Source: Mucilaginibacter conchicola (lineage in GTDB: Bacteria; Bacteroidota; Bacteroidia; Sphingobacteriales; Sphingobacteriaceae). Taken from it: a stretch of DNA of 64,000 nt. The stretch is taken from the NCBI RefSeq assembly GCF_003432115.1, contig NZ_QWDC01000002.1, positions 62,001 through 126,000 of the forward strand. The letters run 5' to 3'. Shown one piece after another: positions 56,303 through 64,000 of this stretch. The first letter of the stretch is position 1. Each line of letters starts with the position of its first letter. Below the pieces are notes generated by a model. The model was not told where the DNA came from and ran no database searches. It was given only the letters and a program-made list of their open reading frames with translations. Made by a program: the position numbers and the translations under genes.

Positions 56303-57805
56303 ATGCATCAGGCAACCCTCATTTTTCCGCATCAGCTTTTCAAAAAACACCCTGCGGTGAGTAAAAGCCATGAGGTTTATCTTGTTGAGGAAGAACTCTT
56401 TTTTAATCAATACGCCTTCCACAAAAAGAAACTGGTGCTGCACAGGGCATCTATGCAATACTATGCGGACCACCTCAGGGAACAGGGCATCAAAGTACAT
56501 TACATTGAGGCAACAGATAAGCTTTGCGATATCCGTAAACTGATACTGCATCTGGCCAAACAGGGCGTGGATAACATTCACTATGTCCATGTGGCCGACG
56601 ACTGGCTGGAGAAGCGCATAGTATCCGCCTGCGAAAAACACAACATCGGCATAAAGAAATACGATACACCCAACTTCCTGAACAGCACAGATGATGTAGC
56701 CGATTACTTCGACGGGAAGAAAACCTATTTCCAGACTGATTTCTACATCGCGCAGCGAAAGCAACGCAACATCTTATTAGAGGGTAACGATAAACCGCTC
56801 GGCGGCAAATGGACCTATGATACCGAGAACCGGCAGAAATTCCCTAAGAATGAGGTGGTGCCCATGCTTAACCCGCTCGATGAGAACAAATACGTTAAGG
56901 ACGCCATAAAATGGGTGGAGCAACACTATCCCGATAACTATGGAGATACCAGGTCGCCATTCGGAAACATAGGTGGCTTTTACCCGGTTACGCATCACGA
57001 GGCTGTGCTTTGGCTGAATGATTTTTTGAAACATCGCTTTGATAAATTCGGGGTTTATGAAGATGCTATGGTGACAGGGGAGAGTTTTCTGTACCATTCT
57101 ATCCTGTCGCCGCTTATCAACACCGGCTTGTTAGATCCGCAGCAGGTAATAGACAAAACACTGGATTTTGCCGCGGAGAATGATATCCCGCTCAATTCAC
57201 TGGAAGGTTTTATCCGCCAGATAATGGGCTGGCGCGAGTTTATCCATATCGTATACGAGCGTGAGGGTGTTAAGCAGCGTACCAAAAACTATTGGGGCTT
57301 TAATCGCCGCATCCCCCGCACTTTTTGGAAGGGCGAGACCGGCATCGCCCCCATTGATACGGTTATTAAGCGCGTGCTGCATACCGGCTATAGTCACCAT
57401 ATTGAACGGTTGATGGTGATGGGCAATTTTATGCTGCTGTGCGAGTTTCATCCCGATGATGTTTACCGCTGGTTTATGGAAATGTACATTGATGCTTACG
57501 ACTGGGTGATGGTGCCCAACACCTACGGCATGACCCAGTTTGCCGATGGTGGCTTAATGATGACCAAACCCTACATCAGCGGCAGCAACTACCTTATGAA
57601 AATGGGCAACTGGCCAAAAGGCGACTGGCAGGATACCTGGGATGGCCTGTTCTGGCGTTTTATGCATAAGCACCGTAACTTTTTTACCCAAAACCCAAGG
57701 CTGGGCATGCTGGTTAAGTCGTTTGATAAAATGGATGAGGCCAAAAAGAAACGCCATTTGCACAATGCTGAGGAGTTTTTGAAGGGATTGGATAAACAAA
57801 CGTAG
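56303..57805 (+). CDS. Photolyase-related (FeS-BCP/PhrB-type) protein lacking the Fe-S cysteines
   Basis: A 500-residue protein of the deoxyribodipyrimidine photolyase-related family: HQATLIFPHQLF at the start, GWREFIHIVYEREG, YSHHIERLMVMGNFMLL and NTYGMTQFADGGLMMTKPYISGSNYLMKMGNW. In PhrB-type (6-4) photolyases four Cys hold a [4Fe-4S] cluster, in a block like DMACL and in SNYCxxC...CPF. Here the first position reads GIAPID and the second block reads GNWPKGDWQDTW with a deletion, so all four appear lost. FAD binding residues look kept. It may be a photoreceptor or a photolyase with altered structure. ATG 56303 is preferred over TTG 56282. Confidence 0.9.
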   Translation: MHQATLIFPHQLFKKHPAVSKSHEVYLVEEELFFNQYAFHKKKLVLHRASMQYYADHLREQGIKVHYIEATDKLCDIRKLILHLAKQGVDNIHYVHVADDWLEKRIVSACEKHNIGIKKYDTPNFLNSTDDVADYFDGKKTYFQTDFYIAQRKQRNILLEGNDKPLGGKWTYDTENRQKFPKNEVVPMLNPLDENKYVKDAIKWVEQHYPDNYGDTRSPFGNIGGFYPVTHHEAVLWLNDFLKHRFDKFGVYEDAMVTGESFLYHSILSPLINTGLLDPQQVIDKTLDFAAENDIPLNSLEGFIRQIMGWREFIHIVYEREGVKQRTKNYWGFNRRIPRTFWKGETGIAPIDTVIKRVLHTGYSHHIERLMVMGNFMLLCEFHPDDVYRWFMEMYIDAYDWVMVPNTYGMTQFADGGLMMTKPYISGSNYLMKMGNWPKGDWQDTWDGLFWRFMHKHRNFFTQNPRLGMLVKSFDKMDEAKKKRHLHNAEEFLKGLDKQT

Positions 57806-57889
57806 TTAACATACCCTCCCGCAAGCGTCCGGCTTGTGGAAACAGACAGGTTAAGCCTTTTGAATAGCCTTGGATAAGCAAGCGTAGTT

Positions 57890-58014
57890 TACTCACCCGG
57901 TTTACGCTCCGCTGGACCGCCCTCTCTTCGCTGCGCGAAAAGAGGGTTAAAAATTCTCACCCTCTTTACGACGTAGAGAGGGTCGACGAGCGAAGCAAAG
58001 TCGGGGTGAGTAAA
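57890..58014. repeat. Intergenic inverted-repeat element, family C copy 2
   Basis: Begins ACTCACCCGGTTTACGC and ends AAGTCGGGGTGAGT. It is the reverse-complement arrangement of the element at 2379-2514, with the CTCTCTTCGCTGCGCGAAAAGAG stem in common. Confidence 0.85.
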
Positions 58015-58040
58015 AAATTAGCGAGTAAATATTTAAAATA

Positions 58041-58084
58041 AACTTTCAAAAAGTTTTGAAAGTTGAAAACTATATCTACATTTG
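58041..58084 (+). promoter_or_regulatory. Promoter and 24-bp palindromic operator of the GbsR-type operon
   Basis: AACTTTCAAAA (58041-58051), a two-base centre AG, and TTTTGAAAGTT (58054-58064) form a perfect palindrome. It covers the -33 TTTG (58055-58058). The -7 box TACATTTG is at 58077-58084, 18 bp on, only 3 bp before the ATG at 58088. The palindrome is a likely self-regulation site for the regulator. The mRNA may be nearly leaderless. Confidence 0.8.
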
Positions 58085-58087
58085 TAT

Positions 58088-58594
58088 ATGCAATTACCTG
58101 AAGCAAAGCAAAAGTTTATCGATACCTGGGGCAAATTAGCTTCTGAGTGGGGCATTAACCGCACCATGGCACAGGTACATGCTTTATTGCTGATTACACC
58201 AGAGGCCCTTACCACCGAACAGGTGATGGAAGAGCTGAGCATCTCTCGCGGTAATGCTAACATGACCCTGCGCGACCTGATAGGCTGGGGATTGATAGAA
58301 AAACAACTAAAGCCCGGCGAACGTAAAGAATATTTTTTTGCTGATAAAGATATCTGGAATATTGCACGCCAGGTAGCAAAAGAACGCCGCAAACGCGAGT
58401 TAGAACCCTTGCTGAAAGTGCTTGGCGAACTGGAGCAAGTAAAAGGCGATAAGAACGACCCCGACTTTAAAACTTTCAATAAATCGGTAACAGACATCAA
58501 TAAAATGTCTAAGAATGCCGACCGCGCTTTGGATACCATGCTTAAAGCCGAAGAAAGCTGGTTTTGGGGTTCGATATTTAAAATGTTCAAGTAG
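58088..58594 (+). CDS. GbsR/MarR-family transcriptional regulator
   Basis: A 168-residue winged-helix regulator (MQLPEAKQKFIDTWGKLASEWGINRTMAQVHALLLI), a typical GbsR/MarR start. The HTH spans about residues 25-85 (TEQVMEELSISRGNANMTLRDLIGWGLI, then the wing KPGERKEYFFA). The C-terminal half is helical, for dimerisation. It heads a six-gene operon, with the DCC1-like gene 57 bp downstream. The 24-bp palindrome at 58041-58064 is its likely operator. The ATG lies 3 bp after a -7 box, so start and transcription start nearly coincide. Confidence 0.93.
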   Translation: MQLPEAKQKFIDTWGKLASEWGINRTMAQVHALLLITPEALTTEQVMEELSISRGNANMTLRDLIGWGLIEKQLKPGERKEYFFADKDIWNIARQVAKERRKRELEPLLKVLGELEQVKGDKNDPDFKTFNKSVTDINKMSKNADRALDTMLKAEESWFWGSIFKMFK

Positions 58595-58651
58595 GACATT
58601 TTTTTTGGATTCAATGTTTCAAAATTTACTGAAAATATAAATATTACAATA

Positions 58652-59467
58652 ATGAAAACACTTGGCAATTACACCATACTTTACGATGCAGAGTGCCCTA
58701 TGTGTGATATATATACAAAGGCATTTGTTAAAACCGGTCTGCTGGATAGCGCAGGCCGCACCCCTTACCAGGAACTGGCGCAGGATGCCTGCCCGTTAGT
58801 GAACCGCCAGCGCGCGGCAGACGAGATAGCCCTGGTAAACCACGAAACCGGCGAGGTTACCTATGGCATCAGCAGCCTTTTTAAAGTTTTGGGCGCCGCC
58901 ATGCCGGTATTCAAGAGCTTATTTGCTTTTAAACCTTTTGTTTGGGTAATGAGCAAGGTTTACGCCTTTATCTCTTACAATCGCAGGGTAATTATCCCTG
59001 CGGCTAAGGACGATTTTATGTATCAGCCTACATTTAAACTACGTTACCGCATTGCATATTTGCTGCTCACCTGGCTGGTTACTGCCGCTATCCTTACCCA
59101 ATACGCCCCGTTGCTACAAGGCATGGTACCGGTTGGCAGCGCTTACCGCGAGTATGTGATCTGTGGCGGGCAGATCCTATTTCAGGGCGTTATTATCAGT
59201 TTGTTGTTTGGCCAAAAACGCTGGGAGTACCTGGGTAACATGATGACCATCTCTTTTGCAGGAAGTGTACTGCTATTACCTGTTGTTTTACTAAGCGGGC
59301 TTATTGGTGCCCATCCCCTCTTTTACACCTGTTACTTTATGATGGTTGCCGGGCTGATGTTTTTAGAGCACATCCGCAGGAGCAAGTTAATGGGCATTGG
59401 CTGGCGGTTAACTATCAGCTGGGCTATATACCGCGCCTTGGTGCTTGTTATTATATTATTTACCTAA
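58652..59467 (+). CDS. DCC1-type thiol-disulfide oxidoreductase (DUF393) with membrane tail
   Basis: A 271-residue protein. The first 95 residues are a thioredoxin-like DUF393/DCC1 domain, with the redox motif Cys15-Pro-Met-Cys18 in YDAECPMCD. The rest (about 135-270) holds four to five membrane helices. DCC proteins usually stand alone, so the fused tail is of note. A thiol redox role at the cytoplasmic face is inferred. It is gene 2 of the operon and lies 11 bp before the SDR gene. Confidence 0.88.
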   Translation: MKTLGNYTILYDAECPMCDIYTKAFVKTGLLDSAGRTPYQELAQDACPLVNRQRAADEIALVNHETGEVTYGISSLFKVLGAAMPVFKSLFAFKPFVWVMSKVYAFISYNRRVIIPAAKDDFMYQPTFKLRYRIAYLLLTWLVTAAILTQYAPLLQGMVPVGSAYREYVICGGQILFQGVIISLLFGQKRWEYLGNMMTISFAGSVLLLPVVLLSGLIGAHPLFYTCYFMMVAGLMFLEHIRRSKLMGIGWRLTISWAIYRALVLVIILFT

Positions 59468-59478
59468 ACCTTATCACA

Positions 59479-60405
59479 ATGTTATACAACAAGATCATCT
59501 TAGCCGGCGGAGCCGGGAGCCTCGGTACCACGCTGGCCAATTATTATCGCGATAAAGCAAGCGAAATCATCATACTTAGTCGCAAACCCAAAGCTGCTGA
59601 TGGTAATATCCGCACCGTAGTTTGGGATGCCCGCACCATTGGCACATGGGCGCAAGAGCTGGATGGCGCCGACTTGCTTATTAACCTTTGCGGTAAAAAC
59701 GTGAACTGCCGCTACACTGAAAAGAACAAAGCGGAGATATTTAGTTCAAGGCTCAACCCTACCCGTTTGCTGGGCGAGGTGGTGGGCAACTTAGCTAACC
59801 CGCCCGCGCTTTGGATCAATGCGGCATCTGCCACCATTTACCGCCATGCGGAAGACCGCCCGCAGAACGAAACCACCGGCGATATTGGTTATGGCTTCTC
59901 TATTGAAGTTTGCAAACAATGGGAAAAGACTTTTTTTGAGCAGGATACACCAAACACCCGTAAAGTTGCTTTGCGGATAGGGATAGTGTTGAGCCACGAT
60001 GGCGGGGCGTTCCCTGTGTTGCGTAACCTGGTAAAATTTGGCATGGGCGGTAAACAGGGCGATGGCAGCCAGTACGTAAGCTGGATCCACGAGCAGGATG
60101 TGGCCGCCATTACCGAATGGGTTTATCAGCATAAAGAACTTACCGGCGCCATTAATGCCACAGCGCCCAACGCCATTAAAAATACCGACCTGATGCGCAT
60201 CATCCGTAAGGCGTATGGCATCCCCTTCGGTTTGCCTGCACCCAAATGGCTACTGGAAATTGGCGCGGCTATCATTGGCACCGAAACCGAACTAATACTA
60301 AAAAGCCGCTGGGTAAAACCACAACTATTGCTGGATAGTAGCTACCCTTTCCAATACACCGAGGCTGCCCAGGCCGTACATGACTTGCTGAGCGTAAAAC
60401 CTTAA
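59479..60405 (+). CDS. TIGR01777-family (YfcH-like) SDR protein
   Basis: A 308-residue atypical short-chain dehydrogenase. The NAD(P) motif GGAGSLG is at 10-16, followed by NLCGKNVNCRYTEKNKAEIFSSRLNPT and ALWINAASATIYRH, VSWIHEQDV and the C-terminal DUF1731-like tail. YfcH relatives have no settled substrate. It overlaps functionally with its neighbours only by operon membership: 12 bp separate it from the next gene. Confidence 0.94.
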   Translation: MLYNKIILAGGAGSLGTTLANYYRDKASEIIILSRKPKAADGNIRTVVWDARTIGTWAQELDGADLLINLCGKNVNCRYTEKNKAEIFSSRLNPTRLLGEVVGNLANPPALWINAASATIYRHAEDRPQNETTGDIGYGFSIEVCKQWEKTFFEQDTPNTRKVALRIGIVLSHDGGAFPVLRNLVKFGMGGKQGDGSQYVSWIHEQDVAAITEWVYQHKELTGAINATAPNAIKNTDLMRIIRKAYGIPFGLPAPKWLLEIGAAIIGTETELILKSRWVKPQLLLDSSYPFQYTEAAQAVHDLLSVKP

Positions 60406-60417
60406 CCTGAATACATT

Positions 60418-60924
60418 ATGGCACTTACCACCACACAATTAAAAAAACGGATAAAGATCTGGCTTTGGGTACTCGTTATCGGCCTGGCTTTGAGCGGCAT
60501 CACCGCCTTCCCTATCGAAACTGAACTGGCCTGGTTTAATAACCACTCGGGCCTCATGTCAATCAATGCGAAGGCGTGGTTCGGTACTATTTATAGTGCA
60601 GTTAAAATAACCAATATCAATTATCCCTACCTATCTTATGGTACAGATTGGCTGGCTTTTGCGCATTTGTTATTAGCCGTACTGTTTATAGGCCCGGCGC
60701 AAGACCCAATTAAAAATATCTGGGTGATGCAATTTGGCATCATCGCCTGCATAGCCATTTTTCCGCTGGCGTTTATTGCCGGCAACATCAGGCAGATACC
60801 TTTATTTTGGCAATTAATTGATTGCTCATTCGGGGCTATCGGTATTATTCCGTTACTGCTGGCTTATCGCTACACCAAAAAATTAACTTATCTTAAAACC
60901 GCTTTATCACAACAACATGCCTAA
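60418..60924 (+). CDS. Four-helix membrane protein of unknown function
   Basis: A 168-residue protein with four hydrophobic segments (about 13-32, 78-95, 100-120 and 130-150). No known domain was recognised. The loop between the first two helices carries FNNHSGLMSINAKAWFG and NYPYLSYGTDW. It overlaps the next gene by 8 bp, which argues for translational coupling within the operon. Confidence 0.85.
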   Translation: MALTTTQLKKRIKIWLWVLVIGLALSGITAFPIETELAWFNNHSGLMSINAKAWFGTIYSAVKITNINYPYLSYGTDWLAFAHLLLAVLFIGPAQDPIKNIWVMQFGIIACIAIFPLAFIAGNIRQIPLFWQLIDCSFGAIGIIPLLLAYRYTKKLTYLKTALSQQHA

Positions 60925-61837
60925 GATCAAAATTTCAGATTACACTAAAGGATTCATTGCATCTAATGCCTTTGCGCTCATTCTATTATCGCTTACGGCA
61001 CTGGTATTTAAAAAAATAAATGATACGCCGGGCGTATTAATATTCTCTGAGTTTGTTATCATCCCTTTGTTAATGGGAATCATCAGCGCCTGGTATTGGC
61101 GCAATATGGACCTATCGGGATACCAGTTGGCAGGCAACGCTTTGCGTAATACTTTTCTGGGTTGTGTAGTAAGTTCTGTTTTTATGCAAGAGGGGGTGAT
61201 TTGCCTTATCATTGTATCGCCACTGTTGTTTACTTTCATCTGGATAGGCGAAGGGATAGGCCGGGCCATGTTTAAACGTAACGATCAAAAACTCAATACC
61301 AGCATCATCGTTTTGCTGCTTGGCATATTCGTGTTCGACTCCTTATCAAAGCATCACTACGAAAACATGGTGGCCGATACCATGGTTATAAAAGCCCCAC
61401 CTGCTAAAGTGTGGCAATACGTGGTGGCTTATAAACGCATTGAGGCAAAGCCTAACTACTGGCTCTTCAGGATAGGCATGCCCAGCCCGGTGCAATCAAC
61501 CGCCAGTGGTTACCATTTGGGAGCTAACCGTAAGTGTATATTCAGTAATGGATATGTGTTTGATGAAAAGATCTCCACTTACGATGAGAACCGAAACCTT
61601 ACCTTTGATATTACCCATCAGCCCCGCGACCCGGAGATAATGGGCCATATAGATATCCTGCGCGGGCAATTCCTGTTAAAAGATAATGGCGACGGCACCA
61701 CCACCCTTACCGGTAATAGCTGGTACAGATTATATGTTTTCCCAACGTGGTATTATGATCTGTGGGCGTCAAGCATTACCCGTAACGTACACCTGCGTGT
61801 AATGGATCATATTAAACAACTGAGCGAAATAGAATAG
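60917..61837 (+). CDS. Membrane protein with C-terminal SRPBCC domain
   Basis: A 306-residue protein: four membrane helices in the first 140 residues, then an SRPBCC/polyketide-cyclase-like domain (about 150-300; VADTMVIKAPPAKVWQYVVAYKRI, NRKCIFSNGYVFDEKI). Such domains hold a deep hydrophobic pocket for lipids or aromatic ligands. It overlaps the preceding gene by 8 bp and abuts the next with no gap. The combination of membrane helices and SRPBCC suggests handling of a membrane-linked ligand. Confidence 0.85.
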   Translation: MPKIKISDYTKGFIASNAFALILLSLTALVFKKINDTPGVLIFSEFVIIPLLMGIISAWYWRNMDLSGYQLAGNALRNTFLGCVVSSVFMQEGVICLIIVSPLLFTFIWIGEGIGRAMFKRNDQKLNTSIIVLLLGIFVFDSLSKHHYENMVADTMVIKAPPAKVWQYVVAYKRIEAKPNYWLFRIGMPSPVQSTASGYHLGANRKCIFSNGYVFDEKISTYDENRNLTFDITHQPRDPEIMGHIDILRGQFLLKDNGDGTTTLTGNSWYRLYVFPTWYYDLWASSITRNVHLRVMDHIKQLSEIE

Positions 61838-62293
61838 ATGTTTGCTTTTATCATCAGATACCTTGGCTTTTTAAAGCATGTACCCGGGCTTGCACATATT
61901 TTTGACGCAATGCTCAGGTTCTTCACCCTGCTTTTTAATCCCAAATTACTGATAGTTATTGACGATATAGAGGCAGAGGTAGGCCACTGGCCGGATATTG
62001 TTATCCATACCCACAAATACGGTGGCCTGCAGTTTGATATTTACGGTAAAGAGCTTGGCCATATCCATAGTAACGGCTTGCTCGATATGCCTTTTAGCAA
62101 GGCCATAAAACAACAGTTAATGGCAGATGACCGCCGCGTAAATGACCATCATAGCTTTATTAACTCGGGCTGGATAAGTTTTTATATGAATCACACCGAT
62201 GATAAAATACTGGCCATACAGTTATTTAAGATCAATTATCAGCGTTTAAAAAAGCATGAGCAGGAAAATATAACTGCCCATGCCTCTTTGTAA
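61838..62293 (+). CDS. DUF5519-like (luciferase-domain) protein
   Basis: A 151-residue protein that starts in the base after the upstream stop codon. A hydrophobic N-terminal helix (about 5-40) is followed by a DUF5519-like region: GGLQFDIYGKELGHIHSNGLLDMPF, HHSFINSGWISFYM and AIQLFKINY. That family is of unknown function and is sometimes annotated as luciferase domain-containing. It is the last gene of the operon; the next gene begins 63 bp later. Confidence 0.85.
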   Translation: MFAFIIRYLGFLKHVPGLAHIFDAMLRFFTLLFNPKLLIVIDDIEAEVGHWPDIVIHTHKYGGLQFDIYGKELGHIHSNGLLDMPFSKAIKQQLMADDRRVNDHHSFINSGWISFYMNHTDDKILAIQLFKINYQRLKKHEQENITAHASL

Positions 62294-62356
62294 TAAATAT
62301 GCAACAGTGGTCTTGTGTAAACATGAGCCTGTTATATTTACAGCAAATCTCATGCT

Positions 62357-64000
62357 ATGCCTAACATCCTTAAAAGCAACGCCTTTAAAATATTCCTCGC
62401 CATTTTTGCCGTCAACTTTCTGCAATCGTGGTTTAGTGCTTTTTTAAATGATGAGGCTTACTACTGGTTCTACGGCAAACAATTAGACTGGGGATATTTT
62501 GACCATCCGCCTATGATAGCACTGCTGGCAAGGCTGGGTTCGAGCATTTTGCCCGGCGAGCTTGGCGTGCGTTTACTCACCTGTTTAATGGGCAGCGCCA
62601 CCTTTGCGCTTATATATAAATTGATAGAGGGTGAGGCCACAGAAAAGTTGAACGTTAGGTTAGCTGTGATGCTGATGCTTTCATCGGTTTTCATGAACCT
62701 GTACTCGTTTATGGCACTACCTGATACGCCTTTGCTGTTTTTCGCAGTTTTGTTCCTGTACCTTTACCGCGATTACCTTACCCGCGATACAGTGCTTAAT
62801 GCCCTTAAACTTGGCATTGTTGCAGCCCTGCTATTGTATTCAAAGTACCATGGCATATTGGTTATTGGTTTTACCGTTCTATCAAATTTGAGTTTGTTCA
62901 GGCGAAAATCGTTCTATGGCATTATATTGATAGCACTTGTTTTATTTGCACCGCATATTAACTGGCAATATGAGCACAACTACCCTACCATCAGGTTCCA
63001 GTTCCAGGAGCGCACGAGCGAGTTTGCATTGCAGAATGTATTAGGTTACATAGGCGAGCAGGCAGCCATTACCGGCCCGGTGGTTTTATTGGTTTGCAGC
63101 TTGCTGTATAAGCCAAAGAACTCGTTGCAGCGTGCATTAAAATTTAATGTCATCGGCATTTTTGGGTTTTTCTTGCTGTCATCCTTCAAAGGAAACATCA
63201 ACATCCATTGGACTGCTGTTGCCCTGCCTGCTATGATATGCCTTACTTATTTGTACTTGCAGGGTTTAAGCAGCGTACCTAAACTGGTTTACGGTTTGCT
63301 GGTGTTTGATTTTATATTGATACTGGTTATCCGCATCAATTTCGTTTTTGATCTGTTCCCTATCCCTCACTTTAACGATCATTATCCGAGAGAGATGGCC
63401 AAAGCCTTAAAAGCTGAAAGCGCATCGCGCCCCCTTGTATTTGTAAATGTGTATAATGAGCCCTCAGAATTTATGTTTTATACGGGTGTTGATTGCTTTG
63501 CTATTAATAAAATAGATTATAAGAAGACCCAGTTTAACTATGAACCAGTACTACAGGCAAAGGTGCAGGGTAAAAATATTACCCTGGTTTCTACAGATTC
63601 GTTGAATGCAGAAAGCAAGCTATTGAAAGTAGAGAATAAACAATATTTTTTAACGCCGATAAACAATTTTAAAACCTTTACCGGCATCTGGAAGGTTAAG
63701 GCTGACGGACTTAAAAACATGATTCATGCCACTCCGCAAGCCCTGCTAGTAAATGTCGCCAAAGACAGCAATACCGGTGATATGCTATCAAATGATGACG
63801 AATTACTGATAACCTTTTTTGGTGATGATAATGATGTTTACTATACCTATGATAAGCCGTTGAAACCAACAGCTAACCAAACCTTAACCTTCAACTTTAA
63901 AGCGCCTGCACAGGCAGGAAAATACAAGGCGGTATTTTCTATCAGAAAAAAAGGGATGCCTTTTGCCGAGTTTAATAGTTTGCTGTACAACATCAACGTT
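62357..64000 (+). CDS. GT39/PMT-like glycosyltransferase, 3' end cut by window edge
   Basis: 548 codons are visible and the frame is open at the right edge. The N-terminus has the acidic DE pair (residues 32-33, LNDEAYYW) and GYFDHPPMIAL of GT-C fold ArnT/PMT-type transferases. About ten membrane helices follow to residue 340. The C-terminal periplasmic part (350-548) is beta-rich. Such enzymes move a sugar from a lipid-linked donor to lipid A or protein. It is on the same strand as the operon above but 63 bp away, so linkage is uncertain. ATG 62357 was chosen over an out-of-frame ATG at 62352. Confidence 0.9.
   Translation, partial: MPNILKSNAFKIFLAIFAVNFLQSWFSAFLNDEAYYWFYGKQLDWGYFDHPPMIALLARLGSSILPGELGVRLLTCLMGSATFALIYKLIEGEATEKLNVRLAVMLMLSSVFMNLYSFMALPDTPLLFFAVLFLYLYRDYLTRDTVLNALKLGIVAALLLYSKYHGILVIGFTVLSNLSLFRRKSFYGIILIALVLFAPHINWQYEHNYPTIRFQFQERTSEFALQNVLGYIGEQAAITGPVVLLVCSLLYKPKNSLQRALKFNVIGIFGFFLLSSFKGNINIHWTAVALPAMICLTYLYLQGLSSVPKLVYGLLVFDFILILVIRINFVFDLFPIPHFNDHYPREMAKALKAESASRPLVFVNVYNEPSEFMFYTGVDCFAINKIDYKKTQFNYEPVLQAKVQGKNITLVSTDSLNAESKLLKVENKQYFLTPINNFKTFTGIWKVKADGLKNMIHATPQALLVNVAKDSNTGDMLSNDDELLITFFGDDNDVYYTYDKPLKPTANQTLTFNFKAPAQAGKYKAVFSIRKKGMPFAEFNSLLYNINV

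Noticed and set aside
1..64000. Prophage, integrative element or insertion sequence
   Set aside because: No integrase, transposase, phage structural or att-like site was seen; the repeats lack an adjacent transposase.

Overview
The window reads as a chromosomal segment of a Bacteroidota bacterium. The best guess is Sphingobacteriaceae, close to Mucilaginibacter or Pedobacter; the genus is an inference. Support comes from two giant secreted proteins ending in a type B gliding/type IX secretion (T9SS) C-terminal domain, many promoters matching the Bacteroidota pattern TTTG-N18-22-TAnnTTTG, few Shine-Dalgarno sites, and many intergenic inverted-repeat elements. No phage, transposase, CRISPR array or rRNA was seen. 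One tRNA gene (Ser, anticodon GGA) is present.

Layout. 1-2286: a BlaR1-like M56 membrane peptidase (C-terminus off the left edge) with its BlaI-type repressor and a promoter carrying two operators. 2379-7628: MBL-fold hydrolase, single-domain response regulator, a frameshifted DUF4304 gene and gcvP. 7732-15782: two tandem paralogous T9SS adhesin-like proteins with 6 and 10 SprB-like repeats. 15779-24990: pdxJ, a frameshifted polysaccharide deacetylase, an exported Xaa-Pro peptidase, an FtsX/MacB-type permease, a serine hydrolase with a DUF1080-like partner, and a bacilliredoxin. 25211-30853: M23 peptidase, a macroglobulin-like surface protein with a TonB-plug-like end, a repeat-filled gap, and ahcY. 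31066-37836: an exported Gfo/Idh oxidoreductase plus double DUF1080 operon, M1 aminopeptidase, a small secreted protein, and the diadenylate cyclase cdaA. 38102-45815: polyprenyl synthase, tRNA-Ser, a lipoprotein, a TPR protein, YiaAB protein, a helical unknown and a luciferase-like monooxygenase. 45876-57805: RluA-type pseudouridine synthase, zinc-ribbon protein, SGNH hydrolase, CRTAC1-type lipoprotein, DHFR-like reductase, Imm26-like protein, GH130-like glycosidase, and a photolyase-related protein that appears to have lost its Fe-S ligands. 58041-64000: a six-gene GbsR/MarR-led membrane operon, then a GT39-type glycosyltransferase cut by the right edge.

The most system-like locus is the operon at 58088-62293: GbsR-type regulator, DCC1-type thiol-disulfide protein with a membrane tail, TIGR01777 SDR, 4-TM protein, 4-TM protein with SRPBCC domain, and DUF5519 protein. 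A perfect 24-bp palindrome covers its -33 region and its first mRNA looks almost leaderless. Other points of note are the Fe-S-less photolyase homologue, the M56 sensor with a periplasmic repeat domain instead of a penicillin-binding domain, at least five intergenic inverted-repeat families, a set of 7-8 bp tandem repeats at gene ends, and two single-base frameshifts that each look like one missing A.

Several start codons were moved downstream of the longest reading frame because a good -7 box lies between the two candidate starts (MBL hydrolase, gcvP, polyprenyl synthase, RluA) or because the longer frame needs a TTG start. All domain names come from recognising motifs by eye; no database search was run.
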